Positions 11,201 through 19,498 are shown, numbered from the stretch's first letter. The stretch: 64,000 bases of DNA from Microbacterium sp. LWO13-1.2 (GCF_038397725.1 NZ_CP151634.1:1488001-1552000); one strand, 5' to 3'. The notes: generated from the sequence alone by a model not told the origin. Program-made: numbers and translations.

Positions 11201-12345
11201 AGCCGGACTCGGCCGAGGCGCAGGCGCTGATCCTGAGGGAGAAACAACAGCTGCGCATCGACGAGACGACGATCGACGCGCTGACGTCATTCGACAACAA
11301 CAACAGTGAGGCCGACAAGAACCACCGCTACAACAAGTCGTCGGTCGGTGTCTTCAATGGTCAGCCGTACCGCGACGGACAACGCGCGGCCGACGCCTTC
11401 TTCCAATACGACATGATCGTCGATCCCGCACTGCCGGCGAACCACCTGGGCGTCCGCTACTACGGCGGCGACGTGGGGCGCACGTTCGACGTCTACCTCA
11501 ACGACGTCCTGCTCAAGCACGAGCGGATCACCGACGCGCACGGCGCGCAGGACTGGTACATCCAGTACGACAGGATCCCGCAGGAGGTGCTCGACGGCAT
11601 CGTGGCGAAGGACAGCTACAAGCGCGATCAGAACGGCCAGTATGTGCTGGATGCCGAAGGGCAGCGCATCCCGATCGTCACCGTGCGCTTCCAGAGCAAC
11701 GGGACGAGTTTCGTCGGCGGCGTCTTCGGGGTGTACACCTCGGCGGTCGACCACTATGCGACGGATGCCGAGCTCTCGGCCCTCGCGGTCGACGGCGGAG
11801 CCCTCAGCCCTGCGCTCACCGCGGGGGTGGTTGACTACACGGTCACCGTGCCGGTGGGGGCGACCGAGGTGGCGCTGACGCTGACGCCGGCCGTTCCGAG
11901 CGGGCTCGTCCACGTCGACGGGATCCTGATCGACGACACCCTGCCGCGTACGGTGGCGGTGGCGCCGGGGGAGGCACCCACGGTCGTCGCGGTGAAGGCG
12001 ACCGCACAGGACCACGTCACGACCGCCGAGTACTCGATCCGCATCGTGCGCGAGTCCGAACTCGAGGTGACATCCGACGCCTCGGTGCGCTGTGTCGCCG
12101 GCAAGGCCGTGCTCGTGGTCAAGGTGCGCAACGGTGCGGACGCCCCGGTGAACGCCGTGATCATGTCCGCGTTCGGCAGCGCCCGGTTGCGGGTCGGTGC
12201 GGGCGGGAGCGCTTCGACGTCGATCGCCACCCGTCAGCCGGCGATCGCGGCCGGCGAGGTCGTGGTCGAGGCGTCAGCGGAGGTCGGTGGCCGACTGATC
12301 GTGACACGGACGACCGTGAGCCATCTCGCCGCGACCTGCCGCTGA
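8212..12345 (+). CDS. Secreted GH127/GH146-type beta-L-arabinofuranosidase (DUF1680)
   Basis: Large extracellular enzyme (1377 aa) predicted to release beta-linked L-arabinofuranose, as on hydroxyproline-rich glycoproteins or pectic side chains. The ATG follows GAGGAG. Order: signal peptide (1-31), LamG (about 38-255), Ig-like domain (about 260-345), alpha/alpha-barrel DUF1680 domain (about 360-960), a linker region, a cadherin-like beta-sandwich domain (about 1185-1280), and the shared module ending TCR. In characterised family members a Cys nucleophile sits in a zinc site made of Glu-x-Cys plus Cys-Cys. Here Glu688-Gly-Cys690 (AEGCNEYN) and Cys757 (FWCDHGTG) are present, but the second Cys of the pair is Asp758. 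Family assignment is strong; activity on a given substrate is inferred. Confidence 0.88.
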   Translation: MSRRTRVAASATIACLVGGALVVGSAPAAVAAEEISIESSKVLELGFDGALTDTSPRGAAIGLQKGSAVYAAGIRGQAFAFDGSTALRLGTDAYLQPQDLTVSFWYNPSAPMTGEQVFSWNKAAYNSDGWYLTSENDTAPLALSIGPSSGQPYKVAVEGTRSTFFPAGTWTHIVATYDHQSKAVTFYRNGVRQVSSVKYPVSAAASGVLGSESTTVKTIGYNGPQYNGSHLKGLLDDYAVYDGVATIDDVVALTQRGTADFDPATVAGADIAALTLPATVSVDFPLPIEGASGSAVAWSSSDTDLIEVDGATAHVTVPAEGEGTATLTASATYGASAPATREFAVTVTPPAGASEYLLDAGLENLAVTDEYLGNANGQTIDYLLSLDPEKFLYGWYQQAGLTPTTASGYGGWERTSGTRFSGHFFGHYLSALAQAYATTTDAEVKAQLLAKLTAGVEGLKRCQDAWAAAHPESAGFMAPFPISALPSGQDGLLVPFYNLHKVLAGLIDAHQYAPEALADDALSVASGFGTWVRDYAASLPNPATILNTEYGGMNEALYELYELTRDPAHKRAAEYFDEVALFQKLANGQDVLNGLHANTTIPKLIGALKRYTLFTSDAGLYETLSDAEKAALPMYLAAAKNFWQIVVDDHTYANGANSQSEHFHGADSLYAYATNGVTTGYGENSTAEGCNEYNMLKLTHALFAVEPQLKYADYYESTFINTILASQNPETGMVTYFQPQTAGYAKVFGTPLDQFWCDHGTGIESFTKLGDSMYFTDSDGVWLNQFYSSEFRDPAHNLRVTQAANVPADPLVSISIDALDGTTVAEGTLLRLRVPSWAASAPTLTVNGTPTEIAPVDGYITLEVAAGDELAYTLPAQVTVDDGTENANWVAFKYGPVLLGTELSRANVEASYTAGVLVQMGVADKSLNANVVVDDAPAWKAAVAQNVERLADGVNANGRTTMRFALHGVDPAASALTFEPYYSLYGARYATYMTLVQPDSAEAQALILREKQQLRIDETTIDALTSFDNNNSEADKNHRYNKSSVGVFNGQPYRDGQRAADAFFQYDMIVDPALPANHLGVRYYGGDVGRTFDVYLNDVLLKHERITDAHGAQDWYIQYDRIPQEVLDGIVAKDSYKRDQNGQYVLDAEGQRIPIVTVRFQSNGTSFVGGVFGVYTSAVDHYATDAELSALAVDGGALSPALTAGVVDYTVTVPVGATEVALTLTPAVPSGLVHVDGILIDDTLPRTVAVAPGEAPTVVAVKATAQDHVTTAEYSIRIVRESELEVTSDASVRCVAGKAVLVVKVRNGADAPVNAVIMSAFGSARLRVGAGGSASTSIATRQPAIAAGEVVVEASAEVGGRLIVTRTTVSHLAATCR

Positions 12346-12353
12346 ACGGACGC

Positions 12354-12385
12354 TTGACGGATGGATGGAGGTTACCTAATCTAAC
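12354..12385 (+). promoter_or_regulatory. Promoter of WxL-like cassette with iron-box-like overlap
   Basis: TTGACG (12354-12359), a 17-base spacer and TAATCT (12377-12382) form a good vegetative promoter nine bases after the preceding stop codon. The -10 lies inside AGGTTACCTAATCTAAC (12369-12385), whose reverse strand resembles the DtxR/IdeR iron box except for one missing base. A ~165-base leader follows before the ATG at 12549. Confidence 0.55.
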
Positions 12386-12548
12386 TTTGTTCCCGCTAAC
12401 ATTGGGGCGGGAGCGTGGTCCACAGACGGAACACGAAAAGGCGACGATGCCGACCGAGGTCGCATGCGAAGCCTGAGAAGCGAACCGACAGCCTGGGGCT
12501 GATCGCTGATTCGGCACGGCAGACGCCGACCGAGGAATTGGAGTAACC

Positions 12549-13193
12549 ATGAAGATCACCAAGGGAACCGCGGCACGTTGCGCCGCAGGCATCCTCGGCG
12601 GAGTGCTGCTGGCGGGCGTCGGAAGCGCCGCCTTCGCGGCGTGGCCGGACGAGGAAGACAGCTCGGGCGTCGACGTCAAGGTCGACATCGCCCCGGTGGC
12701 GGGCGGCGCACTGAGCCTGACCGTCGACGGCACCGAATCCGTGCTGACCGAGACGGGGTCGACGGCCTCGTACCGCCAGTTCACCGGCACCCTGCCGAAC
12801 GTGACGGTGACGGATACCCGCACCGACGTGCCCGCCGGCGTGTACTGGTACGTCACGGGTCAGGCCGGTGACTTCACTGGAGCCGCCGGACAGCCGAGCA
12901 TCACGCCCGACCACCTCGGGTGGACCCCGGCCCTGGTGACTACGGGCAACGGCGAGGTCACCGCCGGCGATGCCGTCGCCACCTCGAAGGATGACCCGAC
13001 GCCGCCGGTGCCGAACAACGTAGGACTCGTCGGCCAGGAGATGCTGCAGCTCGCGCTCGACTCTGCCGAGGCGCAGGCCGCGGCCGGACAGTGGACGGCG
13101 AATGCCGGCCTCGTCCTGAAGACCGACGTGAACGTCGCTCCGGGCAGCTACACGTCGTTGCTGACGCTGTCGCTCTTCGAAGACACGTTCTGA
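12549..13193 (+). CDS. Secreted WxL-domain-like surface protein
   Basis: Predicted exported wall-associated protein of 214 aa, with a signal peptide ending near AFAAW (1-31). Two family landmarks can be seen in degenerate form: LGWTPAL (123-129), corresponding to the first WxL motif, and a C-terminal Y-x3-L-T-L-S-L pattern (201-209), where the usual Trp of the distal motif is Leu. Regions such as DTRTDVP and QAGDFTG are typical of actinobacterial WxL-like proteins. In Firmicutes, WxL proteins bind peptidoglycan and work with DUF916 and LPXTG partners, and both follow here. It starts a three-gene cassette with its own promoter inside the hydrolase cluster. Function is inferred from family and neighbours. 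Confidence 0.7.
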   Translation: MKITKGTAARCAAGILGGVLLAGVGSAAFAAWPDEEDSSGVDVKVDIAPVAGGALSLTVDGTESVLTETGSTASYRQFTGTLPNVTVTDTRTDVPAGVYWYVTGQAGDFTGAAGQPSITPDHLGWTPALVTTGNGEVTAGDAVATSKDDPTPPVPNNVGLVGQEMLQLALDSAEAQAAAGQWTANAGLVLKTDVNVAPGSYTSLLTLSLFEDTF

Positions 13194-13208
13194 GCACCAT
13201 TCCGACGA

Positions 13209-13239
13209 GGGGCTGGGTCCGGGTGACCGGCCCAGCCCC
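13209..13239 (+). terminator. Strong hairpin between WxL-like and DUF916 genes
   Basis: GGGGCTGGG (13209-13217) pairs with CCCAGCCCC (13231-13239), and inner CCGG sequences also pair. It sits 15 bases after the WxL stop and 21 before the next start. There is no U-tract, so it may attenuate rather than end transcription, giving more WxL protein than membrane partner. Confidence 0.6.
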
Positions 13240-13260
13240 CATCACCTGATCAGGACTCCC

Positions 13261-14313
13261 GTGAACTCTGTGCGATTCCGTTCGCTGCTGGTGAGTGCGC
13301 TGGCCGCTCTCACTCTGCTCGGTGCACCCGCCGTGGCGGCTGCTGCCGAAGGCGACGCGCCGATCTCGTGGTCGGTGACCCCGGCTGACGAGTCCGGGCC
13401 GGACGGTCGCGTGTTCGTGGAGCACGCCATCGACCCCGGTGAGACCGTCGACGATCACCTGGCGGTGCGCAACCTCGGTGCCGAGCAGGTCACCTTCCGC
13501 CTTTCCGCCGCTGACGGCTTCTACAACGCGAACGGCCGGTTCGACATGCTCCGCTCCGATGAGGAGTCGGTGGCGGCCGGAACCTGGATCACGCTGCCGG
13601 AAAGCGTCACCGTCGCACCCGGGGCGACAGCGGTGGTTCCGTTCTCCCTGACGGTCCCCGAGGATGCGGAGCCGGGTGACCATGCTGCCGGCATCACCGC
13701 GTCTGTGGTCTCCGGGTCGAACGGCGAGGGCACCGGAGTCGGCGTGGAGAGCCGCGTCGGGTTCAAGGTGATGACTCAGGTCACCGGCCCGCTGAAGCCG
13801 GCGTTCTCCGTCGAGAAGATGCAGACCGACTATCTGCTCTCCTGGAACCCGTTCCGACCCGGTGACATCGCGACGACGTTCACCGTGGTCAACACGGGCA
13901 ACACCCGGCTGATGGTCGAGGGCGCGCTAGACGTCGCCGGTCAGACGATCGTCTTCCCCGCCGAGGGGGAGCGTCGCAGCGAGCTCCTGCCGGGCGAGGA
14001 GAGGTCGTACGCGCTAGCGGTCGATGACGTGTGGCCGCTTTTCGGCTTCCCCGCCGACCTCACCGTCGCACCGGTGGTGTCGTCATCCGCCGAAGAGACA
14101 ACTGTCGTCACTGCCGCGACCACCACGCAGTTCCTCTGGGCCATGCCGTGGCCGCATCTCCTGGTCATCCTGGGTGTCGGACTTCTCCTGGTCGCGCTGC
14201 TGTGGAACCGCATCCGTTCGCGTCGGCGATTGGACGGCCTCATCGAGAAGGCCGTGGAGCGCGGCCGTGAGCAGGCGCTCAGAGAATCCTCCGTCCAGAC
14301 GGAGAGCGTATGA
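13261..14313 (+). CDS. DUF916-type membrane-anchored surface protein
   Basis: 350 aa from a GTG start preceded by AGGACT. Signal peptide about 1-29, then an extracellular beta-rich region resembling the DUF916 (WxL-protein peptidoglycan-binding) family: an early VTPA segment, IDPGETVDDHLAVRN, and PEDAEPGDHAAGI. A second beta-sandwich region follows (about 180-275), then one membrane helix (about 292-315) and a basic cytoplasmic tail (RIRSRRR). In the Firmicutes surface complexes the DUF916 protein is membrane-tethered and binds WxL proteins. It overlaps the next gene by four bases (ATGA), so the two are translationally coupled. Confidence 0.75.
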   Translation: MNSVRFRSLLVSALAALTLLGAPAVAAAAEGDAPISWSVTPADESGPDGRVFVEHAIDPGETVDDHLAVRNLGAEQVTFRLSAADGFYNANGRFDMLRSDEESVAAGTWITLPESVTVAPGATAVVPFSLTVPEDAEPGDHAAGITASVVSGSNGEGTGVGVESRVGFKVMTQVTGPLKPAFSVEKMQTDYLLSWNPFRPGDIATTFTVVNTGNTRLMVEGALDVAGQTIVFPAEGERRSELLPGEERSYALAVDDVWPLFGFPADLTVAPVVSSSAEETTVVTAATTTQFLWAMPWPHLLVILGVGLLLVALLWNRIRSRRRLDGLIEKAVERGREQALRESSVQTESV

Positions 14314-14573
14314 ATCCGTTCGCGATCGCGGCCCTGGAGCGCGAGGGCGGTGAACTCGCAGACGGAACGGTCGGCGTCTACATCCATGTCGAGATCCTCC
14401 CGCGCACGTGCCTCGAATCCTGCGTCGGACTCCCGGCGACGGGCGGCGAGGTGCCAGCGGTTCTGCTGGCCATCGGCCTCGTGCTGATCGTCGTCGGCGT
14501 CGCATTCCTGGCGATCAGGAATGTTCGCCGTCGCATCCGGACTGACCAGGCAACCTCGGGCGCCATCCTCTGA
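14310..14573 (+). CDS. Short LPATG sorting-signal peptide without visible signal sequence
   Basis: 87 aa. The C-terminal half is a textbook sortase sorting signal: LPATGGE (41-47), a hydrophobic segment (about 48-69) and a basic tail (RNVRRRIR). The first 40 residues (MNPFAIAALEREGG...) contain no export signal, but have two Cys (34 and 38) just before the LPATG. It overlaps the DUF916 gene by four bases and probably completes the WxL/DUF916/LPXTG trio. Without its own signal peptide, either another export route or an upstream start would be needed; none is seen because it begins inside the preceding gene. No sortase gene is in the window. Confidence 0.7.
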   Translation: MNPFAIAALEREGGELADGTVGVYIHVEILPRTCLESCVGLPATGGEVPAVLLAIGLVLIVVGVAFLAIRNVRRRIRTDQATSGAIL

Positions 14574-14611
14574 TCCTCACCCCGGCGGCTGCCGGATACC
14601 CAGGAAGTGCA

Positions 14612-16786
14612 ATGATGCAGACTTTCACCAGACGGACCATCGCGGGTCTCACCGCGCTCACGCTCGGCCTCGCAGGTGCTCTGATCGTGACGCAGCCCGC
14701 CCTCGCAGCCGCACAACCGGAGCCCATCGCCGAATACGACTTCGACGACGGCACGCTTGCGGACTCGATCGGCGGAGCCGACCTCACCGCGAGCGGCACG
14801 GCCGTCGTCACCACCGACGCGGAGAAGGGCAAGGCGTTGCGGCTGGACGGTACAACCGACGGCTTCGCCGCGTTCCCGGCCGGGTTCTTCGACGGGCGCA
14901 GCACCATGACGGTGTCGATGGACGTGAAGTCCGAGAAGACCAGCGGCAACTTCTTCACGTTCGCGATTGGTGCGGATGCGAACAAGTACCACTTCCTTCG
15001 GGTGCGCGGGGCCGATGTGCGCAGCGCGATCACGCAGAACTCGTGGCAGAACGAGTCCGCAGTGACCGGCACCGTGTCGAGCGGGCAGTGGCACAAGATC
15101 GATGTCGTCTTCGACGGCACCGCCATGACGGTGTACGCCGACGGTGTGAAACTCGGTGAGAACGCCGCGCTGGGCACGACGGTGGAACAACTGGGTACCG
15201 ACCTCGCCGGATACCTCGGCAAGTCGTTCTACGCGGGTGACGAGTACTTCAAGGGCTGGTTCGACGACGTGCGCATCTACGACCGGGCGCTGTCGGCCAC
15301 CGAGGTGCTGGGGAACGCCGGCGTGACGGATCAGCTCATCGATGTCTCGCTCACCGACCCCGCAACGCTCAAGCTGGCTCCGATCGTGAACGCGACAGCG
15401 CACACGGTCGTGCTCCCGGTGGTGAAGGGAACGGACGTGACCGCGCTCGCACCGACGTTCGGCGCGGCCGACGGCGTCACGGTTTCGCCGGTATCCGGCA
15501 CCGTCGTCGATCTGAGCGCTCCGGTGACCTACACGCTCACCGCCGCAGGTGGCGCGACCGCGACCTGGACGATCGAGGCGCGAGTGGTGAACAGCCCGGT
15601 GCTGCCCGGTCTCTACGCAGACCCCAACATCGCGGTGTTCGGCGACACCTACTTCATCTACGCGACCTCTGACGGTTACGCCGGGTGGGGAGGCAAGGAC
15701 TTCTACGTGTGGAGCTCGAAGGACCTGGTGGACTGGGTCCGCTCCGATCAGCCCTTCCTGTCGCTCGACGGCGCGAACGGCAACGTGCCGTGGGCCACGG
15801 GCAACGCGTGGGCGCCGACCATCATCGAGCGTGCGGGGAAGTACTACTTCTATTTCAGCGGTCACAACGAGAGCCTGAATCGCAAGACGATCGGGGTCGC
15901 CGTCGCGGACAGCCCGTACGGGCCGTTCATTGCGGAGCCGAGCGCGATGATCCTCAACAACGAGACCGTCACCTCGGGTCAGGCCATCGACCCGGCCGCC
16001 TTCCACGACCCGGTGACCGGCAAGTGGTACCTGGGCTGGGGGAACGGATCACCGGTGCTCGCTGAGCTCGGCGACGACATGGTCTCGATCAAGCCGGGCA
16101 GCTACCAGCGGATCACCGGGCTGACCGACTTCCGTGAAGGGGTCTTCTTCAACCATCGCAACGGGCTGTACCACCTCACCTACGCGATCGACGACACCGG
16201 CTCGGAGAACTACCGCGTCGGGTACGCCACGGCGACGAGCATGAACGGGCCGTGGACCTATCGCGGAGTGATCCTGCAGAAGAACCTGGGCCTCGGCATC
16301 AAGGGCCCCGGTCACAGCTCGATCATCAACGTCCCCGGCACGGATGACTGGTACATCGCCTATCACCGGTTCGCGATTCACGGCGGCAACGGCAACAACC
16401 GCGAGACGACCATCGACAGGCTTGAGTTCGGGGCCGACGGTCTGATGAAGCCGGTCGTTCCGACGCTCGAGAGCGTGCCGGCGCAGATCGTGGAGCAGCC
16501 GCCGACGGGGCCCGATGTCGAGGTCGCGCTCATCACGCGCTGCACCGCCGGCAAGGTCACGCTCGTCGTTACGACCTGGAACAGGGACGATGCTGCGGTG
16601 AGCGTGGAGATCAGCACGCCGCATGGCACGAAGACCGTCGCGGAGGTAATGCCGGACAGGTCGTCTTCGCTGGCGATCTCCACGAGGCTCGCGTCGATCG
16701 ATGCGGGCTCCGCCACCGTGGTGGCGACAGGCGAATCGGGCACGACCGAGATCACCGAGTCCTACTCCGCCCGCGCCTGCGGCTGA
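14612..16786 (+). CDS. Secreted GH43 glycosidase with LamG and C-terminal Cys module
   Basis: Extracellular GH43 enzyme, 724 aa (a start at 14615 is equally possible; both follow AGGAAG). Order: signal peptide (about 1-33), LamG (about 38-225), a short beta-domain (about 245-325), then a canonical GH43 propeller opening LYADPNI. Triad: Asp337 (YADPN), Asp460 (IDPAAF), Glu509 (FREGVF). This region looks more like alpha-L-arabinofuranosidases and beta-xylosidases than the GH43s at 1, 2269, 5445 and 16832 do. It ends in the shared module (RCTAGK ... RACG). It follows the WxL cassette by 38 bases and precedes another GH43 gene by 45. Substrate is inferred from context. Confidence 0.9.
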   Translation: MMQTFTRRTIAGLTALTLGLAGALIVTQPALAAAQPEPIAEYDFDDGTLADSIGGADLTASGTAVVTTDAEKGKALRLDGTTDGFAAFPAGFFDGRSTMTVSMDVKSEKTSGNFFTFAIGADANKYHFLRVRGADVRSAITQNSWQNESAVTGTVSSGQWHKIDVVFDGTAMTVYADGVKLGENAALGTTVEQLGTDLAGYLGKSFYAGDEYFKGWFDDVRIYDRALSATEVLGNAGVTDQLIDVSLTDPATLKLAPIVNATAHTVVLPVVKGTDVTALAPTFGAADGVTVSPVSGTVVDLSAPVTYTLTAAGGATATWTIEARVVNSPVLPGLYADPNIAVFGDTYFIYATSDGYAGWGGKDFYVWSSKDLVDWVRSDQPFLSLDGANGNVPWATGNAWAPTIIERAGKYYFYFSGHNESLNRKTIGVAVADSPYGPFIAEPSAMILNNETVTSGQAIDPAAFHDPVTGKWYLGWGNGSPVLAELGDDMVSIKPGSYQRITGLTDFREGVFFNHRNGLYHLTYAIDDTGSENYRVGYATATSMNGPWTYRGVILQKNLGLGIKGPGHSSIINVPGTDDWYIAYHRFAIHGGNGNNRETTIDRLEFGADGLMKPVVPTLESVPAQIVEQPPTGPDVEVALITRCTAGKVTLVVTTWNRDDAAVSVEISTPHGTKTVAEVMPDRSSSLAISTRLASIDAGSATVVATGESGTTEITESYSARACG

Positions 16787-16831
16787 ATCACTGACACACA
16801 CACCGATGCACGAAAGAACGAAGGGGTTCTC

Positions 16832-19498
16832 ATGATGAGTTCTGAACAGACGCGCAGCCGCGGCCGGCGCGTGATCGCGGGCGCACTGGGCGTGGTGCTG
16901 GTGGGGGGTCTGTCACTCACCGTCCCGGCGGCGGCGAATGCGGCACCGGTCCGTGCCGCAGGAGCCGACGAACCGGCGTCACTCGTGGCGCTGTACGACT
17001 TCTCGGAGGAGAGCGGCACGATCGCGCACGATGCGAGCACGCACGGCAACGACGCCACGGTGGTCGGCGGTGACGCCTGGAACAGCGGATACATGCAGTT
17101 CACCGGCGCCAACCACGTGAAGATGCCGAACGACCTGCTGGCCGGACGCAGCGCGGCGACGATCGTCATCGAGACCTCGCCGCAGGCGCTCACCGGCGCG
17201 AAGTTCCTGTGGAACATCGGCGGCACCGCCGGCCCGTCGAGCGGTCAGGGCCAGTTCTTCATCCAGCCGGTCGCACCCCGCGTCGCGATCACCAAGACGA
17301 ACTGGTCCGGTGAGCAGACGGTCACGTCGCCGACGAAGCTCGTCGAAGGGCAGTGGCAGTCGGTCGCCGCGACCATCGCGAAGAACCCCGACGGCACCAC
17401 GTCGACCCTGCGGCTGTTCATCGACGGAGCGCAGGTGGCCGAGAAGACCGACTCGAGCGTCAACCTCACCGACCTGCTGACGCACACCGTCAATTACATC
17501 GGCAAGAGCGCCTACCCCGCAGACACCCTGTATCAGGGCAAGGTCTCGACGTTCCGGGTGTACGAGGAGGCACTGCCGGCGGCGACGCTGACCGAGATCG
17601 CAGCGACGGATGCCGCGAGCGCCGCGACCGAGACGGTCGCAGCGATCGATCTCGCCGCCGTGAACGCGCAGAGTCTCGACGCCGTGGAGACGAACCTCAC
17701 GCTGCCCACCGCCGGCGGCGTCACGTGGACCTCGTCGGAGCCCGGCATCGTCGCCGCCGACGGCACCGTGACGCAGCCGGAGTCCGACACGGGCGTGACC
17801 CTTACGGCGGTCTCCGCCGTGCGCGGAGTGCAGAGCACGCCTCGCACCTTCCCGGTCACTGTGCTCAGGGATCCCGCGGCCTCGGACAAGGCCCAGCGCG
17901 ACCTCGATGCGATCAGCATCGCGGGCACCGACGACATCCGCTCGAACTTCGCGCTGCCCGCATCCGGATCCCGCTACGGCTCCGCGCTGACCTGGCAGAG
18001 CTCCTCTCCTTCGATCGTCGATGTGGCCGGCACCGCGCAGACCGCACCCGGAATCGTGACGCGTCCCGAGGGCGGCGACGCCAAGGTCATGCTGACCGTC
18101 ACCGCGACGATCGATGGCGAGACCGCCACCCGCGAAATCGCGCTCGTGGTTCGTGCGGCCTACGACATGCCCGCGACGACCGACTACATCTTCGCCCACT
18201 TCACCGGTACGGAGGGCTCTGCGTCCGACGAGCAGATCTACTTCGCCACCAGCCGCGACGCCAAGGTCTTTACCGACACCCGCCCTGCAGGCGCCCCGGT
18301 GCTGTCGACCGAACGCAACGCCGGAGAGGGCGAGGGCGGCGTGCGCGACCCGTTCCTGGTGCGCTCGCCGGAGGGCGACCGGTTCTACCTGATCGCGACC
18401 GACCTGAGCATCTACCACCGCGGCGGCTGGGGCAACGCCCATGCCACCGAGGACGGCTCGACCGAGCTCGTGATCTGGGAATCCACCGACCTCGTGAACT
18501 GGAGCGAGCCGCGTCTCTCGGACGTCGCCGGCGAGATCCCGAACGCCGGGATGGCCTGGGCGCCCGAAGCGATCTGGGATGAGGTCACGGGTCAGTACTA
18601 CGTGTATTGGGCGACCCGCGCCGACGGGAACACCGCATTCGGGGACAGCGTCGACATCTACCTCTCGACCACGCGGGACTTCCGTACCTTCTCGACTCCG
18701 GTCAAGTGGATCGACCGCGAGCATTCCATCATCGACACCACGGTGATCAAGGTGGGTGACTGGTACTACCGTGCCTCGGGCGACGGTGAGATCACGATCG
18801 AGCGATCGAAGAACCTCGCCGCGACCACGGCGTCGGCTCTGCCGGCCGCCACGGGCACCGATCAGCAGTGGGTGCTCGTCGGGACGCTGCAGTCGATCCT
18901 GCAGGGCAGCGGCACCTGCGCCGTCGGCACGAACTACACCGGCGCCTGCCTCGAGGGTCCGGAGTTCTTCCAGTACAACGACGACGATCGTGCCGGCGCG
19001 CAACAGCTCTACGGGCTGCTCGCCGACCAGTACGCGACCGGTCGCGGTTATGTGCCCTTCCGGACGACCGACCTCGCCTCCACGTCGAACACAGTGTGGA
19101 GCAAGGCGAGCGACGTCAACCTCGGTGCGATCAAGAAGCGTCACGGCGGCATCGTGCCGATCACCGCGGCGGAGTACCAGCGCGTGATGTTCCATTACGC
19201 CGGAGTCGGCGCCGATCCCGACCTGAAACTGAGCTCGGCGGTCACCACGCGCTGCGTCGCCGGCAAGGTGGCCCTCGCCGTCTCGGTCACGAACGACGAC
19301 AGCCGGGCGGCCGATGTCGTCATCACAACCCCTTTCGGCGACAAGACGGTCAAGGCCCTGCAGGCGGGTAAGACAGTGACGCAGACCGTGTCGACCAGGC
19401 AGAGCGCGATCGCGGCGGCATCCATCGCCGTGCAGGGCACCGCGAGTGACGCCTCGTACTCCGCAAGCACCTTCTACGAGACCCGCACCTGCGGCTGA
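16832..19498 (+). CDS. Secreted GH43-type arabinosidase, LamG and two Ig-like domains, C-terminal Cys module
   Basis: Extracellular enzyme of 888 aa; the ATG follows AAGGGG, and the second Met is an equal candidate. Order: signal peptide (about 1-36), LamG (about 45-255), two atrophied Ig-like domains (about 265-445), GH43 domain with Asp506 (VRDPF), Asp635 (IDTTV) and Glu708 (LEGPE), then the shared module (RCVAGK ... TCG). It is the fourth member of the paralogous group with the genes at 1, 2269 and 5445. A strong hairpin follows its stop, so it probably ends the transcript begun upstream. Confidence 0.9.
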   Translation: MMSSEQTRSRGRRVIAGALGVVLVGGLSLTVPAAANAAPVRAAGADEPASLVALYDFSEESGTIAHDASTHGNDATVVGGDAWNSGYMQFTGANHVKMPNDLLAGRSAATIVIETSPQALTGAKFLWNIGGTAGPSSGQGQFFIQPVAPRVAITKTNWSGEQTVTSPTKLVEGQWQSVAATIAKNPDGTTSTLRLFIDGAQVAEKTDSSVNLTDLLTHTVNYIGKSAYPADTLYQGKVSTFRVYEEALPAATLTEIAATDAASAATETVAAIDLAAVNAQSLDAVETNLTLPTAGGVTWTSSEPGIVAADGTVTQPESDTGVTLTAVSAVRGVQSTPRTFPVTVLRDPAASDKAQRDLDAISIAGTDDIRSNFALPASGSRYGSALTWQSSSPSIVDVAGTAQTAPGIVTRPEGGDAKVMLTVTATIDGETATREIALVVRAAYDMPATTDYIFAHFTGTEGSASDEQIYFATSRDAKVFTDTRPAGAPVLSTERNAGEGEGGVRDPFLVRSPEGDRFYLIATDLSIYHRGGWGNAHATEDGSTELVIWESTDLVNWSEPRLSDVAGEIPNAGMAWAPEAIWDEVTGQYYVYWATRADGNTAFGDSVDIYLSTTRDFRTFSTPVKWIDREHSIIDTTVIKVGDWYYRASGDGEITIERSKNLAATTASALPAATGTDQQWVLVGTLQSILQGSGTCAVGTNYTGACLEGPEFFQYNDDDRAGAQQLYGLLADQYATGRGYVPFRTTDLASTSNTVWSKASDVNLGAIKKRHGGIVPITAAEYQRVMFHYAGVGADPDLKLSSAVTTRCVAGKVALAVSVTNDDSRAADVVITTPFGDKTVKALQAGKTVTQTVSTRQSAIAAASIAVQGTASDASYSASTFYETRTCG

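Noticed and set aside
12446..12475. Nine-codon frame (MPTEVACEA) in the WxL leader, a possible leader peptide
   Set aside because: No run of regulatory codons and no alternative hairpins seen; too short to support.
13209..13239. Riboswitch between WxL-like and DUF916 genes
   Set aside because: Only one simple stem is present, with no conserved riboswitch core.
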